Positions 41,016 to 50,180 of a stretch of 64,000 bases of DNA are shown here, in pieces (position 1 is the first letter of the stretch; each line of letters begins with the position of its first letter). Under the pieces are notes generated by a model. That model was not told where the DNA came from and did no database searches. It saw only the letters and a program-made list of their open reading frames with translations. Both the position numbers and the translations under genes were made by a program. Location: assembly GCF_014199295.1 (NCBI RefSeq), contig NZ_JACIJH010000004.1, forward strand, positions 1-64,000, read 5' to 3'. The stretch is from Sphingopyxis panaciterrulae (GTDB lineage Bacteria > Pseudomonadota > Alphaproteobacteria > Sphingomonadales > Sphingomonadaceae).

Positions 41016-42353
41016 CTAGGCGACTTCTTCCATCAGCGGTTCGGCGCCGAGGCTGTTCGGGCCGGCGGAGGTGACCCGCACGTCAACCATGTCGCCGATC
41101 GCCAGGCCGGGCGCGGTGACGTGGACCGACTGGAGCCAGGGCGACTTGCCGATGAGCTGGCCGTCATGCTTGCCCTTGCGTTCGAGGAGCAGGCGCGTCG
41201 TCCGGCCCACCGTCCTCTCGTTGAACGCCTGCTGCTGTTCGTTGAGCAGCGCCTGAAGCCGCTGGAGCCGGTCGTTCATCACCGCCTCGTCGATCTGGCC
41301 ATCCATCGACGCCGCCGGCGTGCCGGGGCGGCGCGAATATTTGAAGCTGTAGGCCATCGCATAATTCGTCGCGCGGACGATATCGAGCGTCGCTTCGAAA
41401 TCGGCTTCGCTCTCGCCGGGGAAGCCGACGATGAAATCGCCCGAGATGGCGATGTCGGGACGCGCCGCACGGACGCGCTCGATCACCTTCAGATAGGATT
41501 CGACGCTGTGGCTGCGGTTCATCGCGGCGAGGATGCGATCGCTACCCGCCTGCACCGGCAGATGGAGGAAGGGCATCAGCTTGTCGACCTCGCCATGCGC
41601 GGCGATCAGCCCGTCGGCCATGTCGTTCGGGTGGCTGGTCGTGTAGCGGATGCGTTCGAGCCCGTCCTCCGCAGCCAGTGCGCGGATCAACCCGTCGAGG
41701 CCGATCACCCTGCCCCGCTCGTCCGCGCCGTCCCACGCGTTGACGTTCTGGCCGAGCAGCGTGATCTCGCGCGCCCCGCCCGCGATCAGCGCCCGCGCCT
41801 CGGCAATCAGATCGGCGAAGGGCCGGCTCGTCTCGGCGCCGCGCGTATAGGGGACGACGCAATAGGTGCAGAATTTGTCGCAGCCTTCCTGCACGGTCAG
41901 GAAGGCGGTGGGGCGCTGGCCGCCGGCGCGTTTCGGCAGCGCGCCGAACTTGCTTTCGAGCGGCATGTCGAGGTCGATCGCCTTCTCGCCACGCTGGGCG
42001 CGCGCGATCAGGTCGGGCAGACGGTGATACGCCTGCGGACCGACGACGACGTCGACGCTCGGCGCGCGGCGCGCGATCTCGGCGCCCTCGGCCTGCGCGA
42101 CGCAGCCCGCGACCGCAATCGTCGGGCGGCTGCCGTCGGCACGCTTCAGCCGGCCGATGTCCGAATAGACTTTCTCCGCCGCTTTCTCGCGGATGTGGCA
42201 GGTGTTGAGCACGACCAGATCGGCGTCGGCCCCCTCGGCAGCGGGCGCATAGCCCTCGGCGCCCAGCATCTCCGCCATGCGCTCGCCGTCATAGACGTTC
42301 ATCTGGCAGCCAAAGGATTTGACGTGAAAAGTCTTTTGAGAGTCGGATTTCAT
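41016..42353 (-). CDS. miaB: tRNA-2-methylthio-N6-dimethylallyladenosine synthase
   Basis: A 445-residue radical-SAM methylthiotransferase that modifies A37 of tRNAs reading UNN codons. The N-terminal UPF0004 domain starts [15 protein letters not shown] and binds one 4Fe-4S cluster. The radical-SAM CxxxCxxC motif is CDKFCTYC. The C-terminal TRAM domain is present (about 375-440). It lies 7 bases after plsC and ahead of phoH in the conserved run. Length is normal. Confidence 0.96.
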   Translation of the reverse strand: MKSDSQKTFHVKSFGCQMNVYDGERMAEMLGAEGYAPAAEGADADLVVLNTCHIREKAAEKVYSDIGRLKRADGSRPTIAVAGCVAQAEGAEIARRAPSVDVVVGPQAYHRLPDLIARAQRGEKAIDLDMPLESKFGALPKRAGGQRPTAFLTVQEGCDKFCTYCVVPYTRGAETSRPFADLIAEARALIAGGAREITLLGQNVNAWDGADERGRVIGLDGLIRALAAEDGLERIRYTTSHPNDMADGLIAAHGEVDKLMPFLHLPVQAGSDRILAAMNRSHSVESYLKVIERVRAARPDIAISGDFIVGFPGESEADFEATLDIVRATNYAMAYSFKYSRRPGTPAASMDGQIDEAVMNDRLQRLQALLNEQQQAFNERTVGRTTRLLLERKGKHDGQLIGKSPWLQSVHVTAPGLAIGDMVDVRVTSAGPNSLGAEPLMEEVA

Positions 42354-42360
42354 CGGCGCG

Positions 42361-43158
42361 CTATAGGCGATAGCGCGCGGTCGCGGAAGAGCGCGCCGCC
42401 TCGTCCATCCGTCCGGCGATCGCCGCGCGTGCCGCCTCGGCCAGCGCCTTGCGATCGGCCTCCACCGCGTCGGGCAGCGGATCGAGATAATGGATGGTCA
42501 AGCGGATCGGGCGCTTGCGCGCGAGCAGTCGCTTGAAATTGTCGAGCCCGGATTCGGGGTCGAGCCACGCGATGTCGGGCGCATCCTCGCCATAATCGAG
42601 CAGCACCGGCTGGACGCGCAGCCGCGGCGGCGTCGGGATGACCGCCTGGAGCAGGGAGGCGCGGAACGGCAGCAGCCCGTCGCCGGGGCCGGTCGTCCCT
42701 TCGGGAAACAGCGTCACCGGGCGGCCCCGCGCGAGCGCACCGCGAAGCTCGTTCGCCTGATTGTGGATCTCGCGCTTCGCCTCGCGCTGGACATAGATGG
42801 TGCGGTTCTGGTCGGCGAGCCAGCCGACGAGCGGGGTGGTCCCGACCTCCGCCTTCGACACGAAGGCCGACCGCGCCGCGCCGCCGAGCGCGAGGATATC
42901 GAGCCAGCTCACATGGTTGGAGACGAACAACACGTCGCGCCGCAGCCGCGTGCCGGTGGTGCGGACGCGCAGGCCCGCGATCCAGCCGGCGGCGTTGAGA
43001 AAGGCCATGACCATCGGCGACGGCCGGCCGATGGCGCGATAGCAGAGATGCGGAACGATCAGAAACAGCAGCGCCAGCACCATCGCGGCGAGGCGCACGA
43101 CCGAGCGCCAGGTGATCGGAGCGCGATCAGTCGCGCTTGCGATCGAGGGAGACACCAT
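42361..43158 (-). CDS. plsC: 1-acyl-sn-glycerol-3-phosphate acyltransferase (PlsC-like)
   Basis: A 265-residue membrane-associated acyltransferase for phospholipid synthesis. An N-terminal hydrophobic segment ([15 protein letters not shown]) precedes the catalytic H-x4-D motif NHVSWLD. The acyl-acceptor motif [15 protein letters not shown] follows. The start overlaps the end of the fur-family gene by 32 bases; no later Met suits. It could also be an ornithine-lipid or lysophospholipid acyltransferase, because the family is hard to divide by sequence alone. Confidence 0.88.
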   Translation of the reverse strand: MVSPSIASATDRAPITWRSVVRLAAMVLALLFLIVPHLCYRAIGRPSPMVMAFLNAAGWIAGLRVRTTGTRLRRDVLFVSNHVSWLDILALGGAARSAFVSKAEVGTTPLVGWLADQNRTIYVQREAKREIHNQANELRGALARGRPVTLFPEGTTGPGDGLLPFRASLLQAVIPTPPRLRVQPVLLDYGEDAPDIAWLDPESGLDNFKRLLARKRPIRLTIHYLDPLPDAVEADRKALAEAARAAIAGRMDEAARSSATARYRL

Positions 43159-43552
43159 AAAGTTCCATGCGGTGATCGACGAGGCGATAGCCGAGCCGTT
43201 CGGCGATGACCTTTTGCAGCGCCTCGAGCTCCGGATCGACGAATTCTATGACCTTGCCGGTCTCGACGTCGATCAGATGGTCGTGATGCGCCTCGGGCGC
43301 CGCTTCGTAGCGCGAGCGGCCGTCGCCGAAATCGTGGCGGTCGAGGATGCCCGCTTCCTCGAACAGGCGGACGGTGCGATAGACGGTAGCGATCGAAATG
43401 CCGCTGTCGAGCGCCGAGGCGCGCTCGTAAAGCGTCTCCACGTCGGGATGATCCTCGGAATCCGAAATCACGCGCGCGATGATGCGTCGCTGCTCGGTGA
43501 TCCGCAGCCCCTTTTCGTGGCACAGGGCTTCAAGGTCGATCGTTCCGGACAT
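43127..43552 (-). CDS. fur: Fur family transcriptional regulator
   Basis: A 141-residue metal-dependent regulator. The N-terminal winged helix (RITEQRRIIARVISDSEDHPDVETLYERA...SIATVYRTVRLFEEAGI) and C-terminal dimer domain with the metal ligands AHHDHLIDVETG are typical of Fur. Likely an iron sensor, but in alphaproteobacteria Fur-like proteins may respond to manganese or act with Irr, so the metal is uncertain. The C-terminal Cys pairs found in many Fur proteins are absent; only one Cys (near residue 11) is present. Upstream sequence shows no clear Fur box. Confidence 0.9.
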   Translation of the reverse strand: MSGTIDLEALCHEKGLRITEQRRIIARVISDSEDHPDVETLYERASALDSGISIATVYRTVRLFEEAGILDRHDFGDGRSRYEAAPEAHHDHLIDVETGKVIEFVDPELEALQKVIAERLGYRLVDHRMELYGVSLDRKRD

Positions 43553-43678
43553 GCGGGCCTTTCCTGCAAATTGCGCAGTCGTGTCTCATCTTACCTAAAC
43601 TATAGGGCCGCGGCCGGGATAGAACAAGGGCGGCGCCTCACGCCGCCGCCCCGTTCGCCATCCGCTGCGCGGCCGTGC

Positions 43679-44110
43679 TCAGGCCTTGCGGCGCTTGCGG
43701 CCGCCGCCGCGTCCCTTGGTGCCGAGGCCGATCTGCTTTGCCAGCGCGCGGCGCTTTTCGGCGTACTCGGGCGCGACCATCGGATAGTCGGCGGGCAGGC
43801 CCCATTTGGCGCGATAATCATCGGGGGTCATGCCATAATGCGTCATCAGATGGCGGCGCAGCATCTTCAGCTTCTTGCCGTCCTCGAGGCAGACGATGTA
43901 GTCGGGCTTGATCGAGGATCGGATCGACACGGCGGGAACCGGTTTTTCCTCCTCCACCGGCTGATTGCCGAGGCCCGAGAGCGCGGCATGGACGTTGCCG
44001 ATCAGCATGGCGAGATCGGAAATCGCGACGCTGTTGTTGCTGACATGCGCCGCGACGATGTCGGCGGTCAGCGTCACGAGCATTTCATTGGTATCGGCCT
44101 GATCCGACAT
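43679..44110 (-). CDS. MucR/Ros family transcriptional regulator
   Basis: A 143-residue Ros/MucR-type DNA-binding protein, the H-NS-like global regulator class of alphaproteobacteria. The characteristic DYIVCLEDGKKLKMLRRHLMTHYGMTPDDYRAKWGLP contains the zinc-finger-derived Cys and His residues. The N-terminal third is the oligomerisation region. The C-terminal tail is basic and Gly-rich (KGRGGGRKRRKA). It lies between rimI and fur, its usual place in sphingomonads. Likely targets are surface polysaccharide and cell-cycle genes. Confidence 0.93.
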   Translation of the reverse strand: MSDQADTNEMLVTLTADIVAAHVSNNSVAISDLAMLIGNVHAALSGLGNQPVEEEKPVPAVSIRSSIKPDYIVCLEDGKKLKMLRRHLMTHYGMTPDDYRAKWGLPADYPMVAPEYAEKRRALAKQIGLGTKGRGGGRKRRKA

Positions 44111-44228
44111 GAGCGTTTATCCTTGTGCATGCGACCCTGAAAAAGGGACGGGGATTACTAAGGTTTTTCTTTCCCCACGGCCAATTCATGCCATTCTGGA
44201 TGCAATTATGCAATGCGGAATGCGGCGA

Positions 44229-44702
44229 TTAAAGAGCGCTGTCGGTCCACCGCATGGTAATCGCGTCGCGCATCTTTCCGTCACCGCCGCGATAATAGGC
44301 CGCGCGCCGGCCGCACTCGGCAAATCCGGCGCGGCGATAGAGATGGATCGCGTCATTGTCGGCGCGCATTTCGAGAAAGAAGTCCTGCGCGCCCTCCGCG
44401 GCCGCCCAGCCCTGCCAGTCGGCGAGCAGGCGGCGGCCGATCCCCTGCCCCCTCCGCGCCGGATCGACGGCTAGCAGCAGCAGTTCGCTCTCCGGCCCGG
44501 CGATGCGCACCGCCGAAAAGCCGCACGGCGCCTCCCCGTCCCACGCGATGACGACACGCGCCGACGGCAAGGCGAAGAGGGTGAGAAGCTGCGCCGTGCT
44601 CCACGCTTCGCCATATGCGGGGTCGAACGCGGCCTCCATCACGCGCATCACCGCGGCGACGTCGCCGACACGCGCACGTTCGAGGCGGATCGTCTCGCTC
44701 AC
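44229..44702 (-). CDS. rimI: ribosomal protein S18-alanine N-acetyltransferase
   Basis: A 157-residue GNAT-fold acetyltransferase. The acetyl-CoA loop RRGQGIGRRLL and the downstream FFLEMRADNDAIHLYRRAGF, with the family-typical EMR and LYRRxGF, identify RimI. The GTG at 44702 overlaps the tsaB stop codon (GTGA), so translation is coupled. RimI and TsaB are encoded together in many bacteria. The 118-base gap to mucR carries no gene. Confidence 0.88.
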   Translation of the reverse strand: MSETIRLERARVGDVAAVMRVMEAAFDPAYGEAWSTAQLLTLFALPSARVVIAWDGEAPCGFSAVRIAGPESELLLLAVDPARRGQGIGRRLLADWQGWAAAEGAQDFFLEMRADNDAIHLYRRAGFAECGRRAAYYRGGDGKMRDAITMRWTDSAL

Positions 44703-45316
44703 GCTGTCGCCATCGGCTTCGCGTCGGGCGCGCGGCCGTAGATGGGGCTGGGATCGTCGAACAGCGCCGCGGTGGGAAGCCGCGCGAAGCTGCGCGCGTC
44801 GGGCAGTACCGCCAGCGCCCGCCCCGCGCCGCGCCGGCCGACGAACGCTTCTGCGCGGTTGCCCACGACGAGCGCGTCGTCCAATTCCACCGCCGCATCG
44901 GGATAGAGCGATTGGAGTTCTCCACGCGGCGCGAGGTCGGCGGCGAAGGACTGCACGAACCATTGGCCGTGCCCGCCCTCCATCGCGACGAGGCCGCCGT
45001 CCGCATCCAGGATCGCGTCGGCCGCTCCAGCCGCGACCAGCGCAAGGGTCGAAAAGCCGCGCACCGGCGCCTGCCAGCCGAGGCCGAGCGCACGCGCCGC
45101 CGCGACGCCGATGCGCACCCCGGCGAAACTGCCGGGGCCGCAGCCGATGGCGATCGCGTCGGCGCGGCCACCATCCGCCAGTTCGGCGATCAGCGGCACC
45201 AACCGCTCGGCGTGGCCGCGGCCGATCACTTCGTGCCGATGGTCGGCCAGTTCGTCCGCGTCGAACAGGGCCACCGAACAGGCTTCGCTCGCCGAATCGA
45301 TGACCAGGGTTCGCAC
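44699..45316 (-). CDS. tsaB: tRNA threonylcarbamoyladenosine biosynthesis protein TsaB
   Basis: A 205-residue ASKHA-fold protein that partners TsaD and TsaE in t6A37 tRNA modification. The N terminus LVIDSASEACSVALFD and the segment AERLVPLIAEL are family-typical; GCGPGSFAGVRIGVAAARAL is the diagnostic TsaB block. It follows a nitroreductase-like gene by 13 bases and overlaps rimI. Length is shorter than the E. coli protein but normal for alphaproteobacteria. Confidence 0.93.
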   Translation of the reverse strand: MRTLVIDSASEACSVALFDADELADHRHEVIGRGHAERLVPLIAELADGGRADAIAIGCGPGSFAGVRIGVAAARALGLGWQAPVRGFSTLALVAAGAADAILDADGGLVAMEGGHGQWFVQSFAADLAPRGELQSLYPDAAVELDDALVVGNRAEAFVGRRGAGRALAVLPDARSFARLPTAALFDDPSPIYGRAPDAKPMATA

Positions 45317-45329
45317 GGGCGAAGCGCCG

Positions 45330-45923
45330 TCAGTCGATGCGGTTGAAGCGGTCGAAATCCGGGCGCGGGCTACGCTCGAAGATGCTCGCCGGATCGCCGT
45401 AGCCGAGGGTCGAGATGAAATTGCTCTTCACCTGCGGCGTGTCGGCGAAGAAGGCCGCGTCGACCGCAGCATTGTCGAAGCCCGACATCGGCCCGGTATC
45501 GAGACCGAGCGCGCGCGCCGCGAGGATGAAATAGGCGCCCTGCAGGCTCGAGTTGCGAAAGGCGGTGGTTTCGGCGTGCGGCGCATTGCCCGCAAACCAA
45601 CTGCGCGCGTCGGTGTGGGGGAAGAATTCCGGCAGATGCTCGTAGAATTCGGTATCCATCGCGATGATCGCGGTGACCGGCGCTTTCAGGATCTTCTCGC
45701 CATTCGCGGGCATCGACAGCGCCGCGAGCTTTGCCTTCGCCGCATCGGACACGCACCAGACGACCCGTGCCGGCAGGCTGTTCGCGCTCGTCGGGCCGAA
45801 TTTCATCAAATCCCAGATCGCCCGCAATTGCTCCTCGCTCACCGGCCGGTCGACATAGCCGTTATAGGTGCGCGCGGCACGAAAGAGCTGGTCGAGGGCG
45901 CTGTCGGAAAGCGGCTCGCTCAT
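45330..45923 (-). CDS. rutE: malonic semialdehyde reductase / RutE-like nitroreductase
   Basis: A 197-residue FMN-dependent nitroreductase-fold enzyme. Features of the RutE/HadB group are [57 protein letters not shown] and [16 protein letters not shown]. RutE reduces 3-hydroxypropionate-pathway malonic semialdehyde during uracil breakdown, but no rut genes are near, so the substrate here is uncertain. The start at 45923 has AGGAGA at nine bases; the ATG at 45929 is too close. Confidence 0.8.
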   Translation of the reverse strand: MSEPLSDSALDQLFRAARTYNGYVDRPVSEEQLRAIWDLMKFGPTSANSLPARVVWCVSDAAKAKLAALSMPANGEKILKAPVTAIIAMDTEFYEHLPEFFPHTDARSWFAGNAPHAETTAFRNSSLQGAYFILAARALGLDTGPMSGFDNAAVDAAFFADTPQVKSNFISTLGYGDPASIFERSPRPDFDRFNRID

Positions 45924-45963
45924 CGGCATTCTCCTGTTGCGGATTAGGGTCCGTACTCGATTA

Positions 45964-46551
45964 TCAGATCGCGTGAACCGCGGTCACTTCGGGGACATAA
46001 TGTTTGAGCAGCGCTTCGATGCCGTGCTTCAGGGTCGCGGTCGAGGACGGGCAGCCCGAACAGGCGCCCTGCATCTTCAGATAGACATTGCCCTTGTCGA
46101 AGCCGCGATAGATGATGTCGCCGCCGTCATTGGCAACCGCGGGGCGGACGCGCGTTTCGATGAGATCCTTGATCTGGTCGATAATGTCGGCATCGGCAGG
46201 ATCGTCGGCGAAACCGCCCTCCTCTTCGGCCGGCACCGCGATGCCCGCCGCGCTCGCCGAATGGAACAGCGGCATGTCGGCAAGGAAATGATCCATGACG
46301 ATGCCGAGCACGTCGGGCTTCGCATCGGCCCATTCGGCGCCGGGCGCGATCGTCACCGAAACGAAGTCGCGGCCGAAAAAGACGCCGGTGACGTCGCCGA
46401 GGGTGAAGAGCGCCGTCGCAAGCGGCGAGGCCGCGGCTTCCTCCGGACTGGCAAAGTCGCGCGTTCCCGCCTCCATGACCGGACGGCCGGGCAGGAATTT
46501 CAGGGTCGCCGGGTTGGGCGTCGATTCGGTTTCGATCAGCATGAGGCGCAT
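45964..46551 (-). CDS. nfuA: NfuA/NifU-type iron-sulfur cluster carrier
   Basis: A 195-residue protein that carries and delivers 4Fe-4S clusters. The N-terminal Nfu_N domain begins [20 protein letters not shown]. The C-terminal NifU domain holds the cluster ligands Cys164-Ser-Gly-Cys167 in GACSGCPSS. The start is either 46551 or the internal Met at 46542; neither has a strong ribosome site. Just upstream lies a 148-bp palindromic element, which may have displaced the native promoter. Confidence 0.93.
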   Translation of the reverse strand: MRLMLIETESTPNPATLKFLPGRPVMEAGTRDFASPEEAAASPLATALFTLGDVTGVFFGRDFVSVTIAPGAEWADAKPDVLGIVMDHFLADMPLFHSASAAGIAVPAEEEGGFADDPADADIIDQIKDLIETRVRPAVANDGGDIIYRGFDKGNVYLKMQGACSGCPSSTATLKHGIEALLKHYVPEVTAVHAI

Positions 46552-46592
46552 GTGGGATGCATCGGCCCTTTGTGCAAGGTGGTACACATGCG

Positions 46593-46740
46593 CTAGGATC
46601 GATCGACATTCAGCCCTGGCGGCCTGCAAATGGCAGCTTCCCGAGCTTCCGGTGCTCACGTGCAGAAAGCATGCTGAGCTCCGGGTCGCGAAAACTTGCC
46701 ATTTTCGGCTCGCCATCTTCTGAATGTCGATCGATCCTAG
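46593..46740. mobile_element. 148-bp MITE-like palindromic element
   Basis: Perfect 21-bp terminal inverted repeats, CTAGGATCGATCGACATTCAG at 46593-46613 and its complement at 46720-46740, bound an interior that is itself an imperfect inverted repeat (for example TGGCG and AAATGGCA recur in both halves). There is no transposase. The outer CTAG is self-complementary and could be a 4-bp target duplication as seen with IS5-group elements. It sits between two divergent genes, 42 bases before nfuA and 10 bases before the next gene. Confidence 0.65.
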
Positions 46741-46750
46741 GGCAATCTTG

Positions 46751-47623
46751 ATGCGCCGTTTCTCCCAATTCGCCGCGCTCGACTGGTCGGGTGCGCGCGG
46801 GCCCCGCCAGCGCGGCATCGCGCTGGCCATCGCGCGCGGCACCCAGGCGCCGGCGCTCGTGCGGCCCGGCCACATCTGGTCGCGCACCGAGATCGCCGAC
46901 TGGCTGGAGGGTGTCGCAGATTCGGGTGCCGACATGCTGATCGGCTTCGATTTTTCGGCCGCCTTCGCCTTTCGGGATCGGGGCGCCTATTTCCCCGAAT
47001 GGCAGGACAGCCCGGCCGACATGCCGGCGCTGTGGGCGCTGGTCGAACGGCTCGCGACGCGCGACCCGCATCTGGAGGCAGGCGCCTTCCTCGCTCATGC
47101 CCAGGCGCGGCGCCATTTCCGCCACGGTGGCGGCGTGGTCGGCGACCTGTTCGAGCCGGGCGCGGGGCGGCTGCGTGTCGTCGAGCATCACCAGCGCGCG
47201 ACGAAGCAGACGGCGAGCGTCAGCAACTTCAATCTCGTCGGCGCGGCGCAGGTCGGCAAGGCGAGCCTGTCAGGGATGCGGCTGCTCCACCGGCTCGGCG
47301 GGCGCATCCCGCTCTGGCCGCACGACCCGGTGCCGGCGCGCGGGCCGCTGCTCGTCGAAATCTATACCAGCCTCGCCGCGCGCCGCGCCGGGGTGCGGGG
47401 CGGGCGCAGCAAGATCCGCGACGGCGCCGCGCTCGACACCGCGCTGGCGGCGCTCGGCTCGCGGCCGGCGGGCCTGTCGGGGCCGATCAGCGACCATGCG
47501 AGCGACGCGCTGCTGACCGCCGCATGGCTGCGCGCGATCGCGGGCGAGACGGCGCCCTGGTCCCCCGCCCCGCTGACCGACGCGCTCGCCCGCATCGAGG
47601 GCTGGACCTTCGGCATCGTTTGA
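46751..47623 (+). CDS. conserved hypothetical protein, DUF429/RNase H-fold-like
   Basis: A 290-residue soluble protein. The N-terminal AALDWSGARGPRQRGIALAIA and the second strand MLIGFDFSAAFAF resemble the Asp-bearing strands of RNase H-like folds seen in DUF429 proteins; the C terminus has DHASDALLTAAWLRA. Catalytic Asp residues would then be Asp near residues 11, 67 and the SDHASDA site. The start at 46751 follows GGGC, 10 bases beyond the palindromic element. A nuclease role is inference from these patterns only. It is followed by tRNA-Thr. Confidence 0.6.
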   Translation: MRRFSQFAALDWSGARGPRQRGIALAIARGTQAPALVRPGHIWSRTEIADWLEGVADSGADMLIGFDFSAAFAFRDRGAYFPEWQDSPADMPALWALVERLATRDPHLEAGAFLAHAQARRHFRHGGGVVGDLFEPGAGRLRVVEHHQRATKQTASVSNFNLVGAAQVGKASLSGMRLLHRLGGRIPLWPHDPVPARGPLLVEIYTSLAARRAGVRGGRSKIRDGAALDTALAALGSRPAGLSGPISDHASDALLTAAWLRAIAGETAPWSPAPLTDALARIEGWTFGIV

Positions 47624-47640
47624 CGCAAAGAACGCGGCGC

Positions 47641-47716
47641 GCCGGCTTAGCTCAGTTGGTAGAGCAACCGCCTTGTAAGCGGTAGGTCGTCGGTTCGAGT
47701 CCGACAGCCGGCACCA
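47641..47716 (+). tRNA. tRNA-Thr (anticodon TGT)
   Basis: A 76-base tRNA with encoded CCA. The acceptor stem GCCGGCT pairs with AGCCGGC. The anticodon loop CTTGTAA between ACCGC and GCGGT gives TGT. D-loop and T-loop (GTTCGAGTCC) are canonical. A truncated AraC-type gene abuts its 3' end on the opposite strand. Confidence 0.96.
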
Positions 47717-48341
47717 GACCGCCGTGGCTACTACGCACATCCATCCCGCCGCCGAGCAGTTCGACGGCCTTGAACAACCGCATCCGGCGGCGCCAGGAGC
47801 GCAGGCTCATGCCGATCTCGGTCTCGAACCGGCGGGAAAGGGTCCGCGAAGACATGCCAAGCGCGCGCGCCCATTGCCCCGCCGAGCGATGATCGGCGTA
47901 CAGGGCCACGCAGAGTTCCGCGAGGGCTTCATCGCGCGGCCAGGGCAAGGCGGCCGGGATCGGCGCAGCACGACGCAGTTGATCGAGGATCAGTTGGGTG
48001 ACGCGGCCGGCATAGCCATCGCCATCGCCATCGCGTGGAAGCTCAGCAATCTCCACGATCAGCGCCTTGAGAAGCGGACGGACGGCATGGACGATGGGCG
48101 CGGCGGGAAGCCCCGCGCCGGCGTCCTGCACGACCCAGAGGCTGCGAAATTCGGCGCCGGCCAGCGAGCCGACGCGATGGGACACACCGGCGGGAAGCCA
48201 TACCGCCTGGTCGGGAGAGATGACGAAGGAACGACCGGCTATCGCGACGGTGAGCACGCCGCAAATCGCATAGACCAGTTGCCCCCAATCGTGGGTGTGA
48301 TCGGGGAAATAGCTGCGCGGGGCAAGCGATTGCGCACGCAT
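47717..48341 (-). pseudogene. AraC-family regulator, 3'-truncated at tRNA-Thr
   Basis: The first 190 or so codons encode an AraC regulator: a cupin sensing domain (HTHDWGQLVYAICGVLTVAI, VWLPAGVSHRVGSLA) and the first helix-turn-helix (WARALGMSSRTLSRRFETEIGMSLRSWRRRMRL). The frame then runs through GGGMDV into the antisense of the tRNA, so the second helix-turn-helix (usually about 45 residues) is missing. The sequence after the tRNA end is unrelated. It is thus a broken gene whose 3' part was removed at the tRNA boundary. An MFS fragment lies divergent to it, the usual partner of such regulators. Confidence 0.72.
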
Positions 48342-48385
48342 CGTTATCGGCGCGGGCGGCTTCGCGTCCGGCGGCGCTGCAACCG

Positions 48386-48608
48386 GTGGGGCCGCAACTG
48401 GTTACCTGGACCATGACCCCCGCATATGTTCGCGGCGACCTTCCTCGTGCAGGCGCTCGTGGCGGTCCTGTCGGCGGTGGTGCTGGTGGGCGTCAGATTA
48501 CCGATGCCGACCACCGCGGAGATATCCGGCGGTCGTCCGCTGTCGGCGATTGCACGGCAACCCCTTTTCATCATCGCCGCCACCTGCGGAGCGGTGTCCT
48601 ATACCCTT
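48386..48608 (+). pseudogene. MFS transporter fragment, frameshifted
   Basis: The interior of a major facilitator transporter is readable: GPQLVTWTMTPAY in one frame, then after a frameshift MFAATFLVQALVAVLSAVVLVGVRL, GGRPLSAIARQPLFI and CGAVSYTL. This corresponds to the helices around the central loop. Both ends are missing and the sequence stops where the convergent hemerythrin gene ends. It is probably the decayed transporter partner of the truncated AraC gene. Confidence 0.6.
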
Positions 48609-48619
48609 GCCTGCCGCGG

Positions 48620-49240
48620 TCAGCCCTTGAGCTTTAGCTTCTTCTCGACCTTTGCCGCCGCTTTCTCTTCCTTTTTCCGGCGATTGAAGACGCGGTGCAT
48701 ATAGCGGACGTCGGCCGGTTGCAGATGGTCCTGCGCCGCGACGAACTGCTCTTGCTCCTCCTCGCGGATATGATGGAGATACTCGTCCTTGAGACCGGCG
48801 AACCGGCGGAGCCATCCGGGCGAGGCCATGTCACGCGCGGCCAGGTCGGCGAGCATGTCGTCGATTTCCTTATGTTCGGCAATGGCGTGCCGGGCATCAT
48901 CCGTCGTCTCCGGATCGCGCAAGACCGTTGACCAGAGCGCCTGCTCCTCTGCCGCTGCGTGAGCCTTGAGTTCCTTGACCAATTCCTCGAACAGCCTTTG
49001 GCGTTCCGGCGATTTGCCCGCTGTCTCCTCGATCATCGCCAGCAAGGCGCGGTGCTTGTCATGATCTTCGACAAGACGCCCGAAGACGCCGGGATCGCCC
49101 CGGAATTTCGTTTTCGGCGTACTGCCGATGCGCGCGGCCAGGTCGGGGGCCAGTGCCATCGCCCTGGCGACCGCATCGGTCTTTGCCTGCTTGGCCGCTT
49201 TGCGTTTCGCCTTGCCGCCTTCGATTGCCTGTGTGGTCAT
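48620..49240 (-). CDS. hemerythrin HHE domain-containing protein
   Basis: A 206-residue protein. A Lys/Ala-rich N-terminal 45 residues (KAKRKAAKQAK) precedes a four-helix HHE bundle with candidate iron ligands His60 (VEDHDKH), His94 and Glu98 (KAHAAAEEQ), His123 (AEHKEIDDML) and His156 to Glu161 (YLHHIREEEQ). The tail is again Lys-rich (RRKKEEKAAAKVEKKLK). Such proteins bind diiron and sense or buffer oxygen, NO or peroxide. A GGGAGG ribosome site precedes the ATG. The basic ends could bind nucleic acid, which is a guess. Confidence 0.85.
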   Translation of the reverse strand: MTTQAIEGGKAKRKAAKQAKTDAVARAMALAPDLAARIGSTPKTKFRGDPGVFGRLVEDHDKHRALLAMIEETAGKSPERQRLFEELVKELKAHAAAEEQALWSTVLRDPETTDDARHAIAEHKEIDDMLADLAARDMASPGWLRRFAGLKDEYLHHIREEEQEQFVAAQDHLQPADVRYMHRVFNRRKKEEKAAAKVEKKLKLKG

Positions 49241-49309
49241 GTCATCCTCCCTTTCAAGCCAGATCGCGCACCTTGGGTTCGCGCGCCCAATGCCGCGTTA
49301 CGCCCGTTT

Positions 49310-49567
49310 TCATGAAAGTCTCGACCGGAACGACGCTTCGTCCGGCGCTACATTGGCCGTGTCGAGCAAGGCCTGCGTGCGCCTGCAACGGTGGCCGAAA
49401 TGGTCGGTCAGATGGGCTGTGCCATCCCCATGGTCGGCCTGGCCCGGCACATTCTGGTGAAGTTCCCCGCCGCTGCCAATGGCTGTATCGACTTGCGAAC
49501 TGCCCAAGCCTGGACTGTGATGGTGGAGTGAATTGGCAAGGCTCGGCGAAACATCGGGCTTTGGCAT
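49310..49567 (-). pseudogene. possible remnant of a catalase N terminus
   Basis: An 85-codon frame with GGAGAA six bases before its ATG. MPKPDVSPSLANS, GGELHQ and LTDHFGHR...Q..L recall the disordered N terminus and the LTTNQG...DDQNSL entry of clade-2/3 catalases, and the adjacent frame continues ETFMKTG...HWAREP where catalases have EDFHFREK...HFDHERIP. The body of a catalase is absent. The similarity is weak and read by eye; it could equally be a chance frame. Confidence 0.25.
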
Positions 49568-50092
49568 CGCAGTTCTCCACAGCTTATGATTTGGCGAGAA
49601 CCCACGACGCAAGTCGGTCCCCGCTTTTCTACTGACAGAACGCTCTTTTCTATCTTGAGGTTCCGGGACATCCCGATCGTCGAGACAGGGAGCCTCCTTA
49701 GCGCGGGATGAAGGCGATACCGGAATCCGCAGCTCGAATATCAATCCGTCCGAGGACAATGTCCGTGATAAGCTTCCTTGCAACGGCCGCTTGATCGTGA
49801 GGGCGAGAATGCCGAAAAGCCCGACGCGGCCCTACCGCGGGATAACGCCCCTGGGCCTTGCCGAACGCAGGAACTCTTTGCCGCGGTCGAGCCCGCGCAT
49901 ATCCTCGTCGTTCGGGAACGCTCGCTCGAGTCAGCCCGAAAATCTGCTCCGGCGACCATTACGAAGCAAGCTTGCGGGCAACCTGCTTGTTCCTTCACTC
50001 CAATGCGCGTGCAATCGCCGCGATACCCTTGCTGCTCGGCCCGCGGTTCCGAAGCTCAGTCTTTTGCTCCGTGCGGTCGACGTCAGACAAGC
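49568..50092. other. degenerate intergenic stretch without a convincing gene
   Basis: About 525 bases carry only short, overlapping frames on both strands with no consistent codon pattern. On the minus strand a fragment ending GLIFELRIPVSPSSR, before 49705, faintly resembles the C-terminal end of a sensor-kinase ATPase domain but is interrupted by stops. I read the stretch as decayed sequence. Confidence 0.4.
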
Positions 50093-50128
50093 GCCCCCGT
50101 GCCTCTCGATAGAGAGAAGCACGGGGGC
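50093..50128 (-). terminator. hairpin after the autotransporter gene
   Basis: GCCCCCGTGC and GCACGGGGGC form a perfect 10-bp stem extended by TCTC/GAGA inside it. It lies about 53 bases after the autotransporter stop. It lacks a T tract. Confidence 0.6.
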
Positions 50129-50180
50129 CTCGTGAAGGGCGGCGCCAGCCTCGATGGTGGCAGCCCCGATCGTCCATGGT

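Noticed and set aside
43553..43625. Fur box upstream of the fur-family gene
   Set aside because: No GATAAT-type repeats of the Fur consensus are visible; only unrelated AT-rich sequence.
47652..47716. C-terminal tail of the AraC frame (VGLEPTTYRLQGGCSTN)
   Set aside because: It is the reverse complement of tRNA-Thr and a well-known false tail; the gene is treated as ending at the tRNA boundary.
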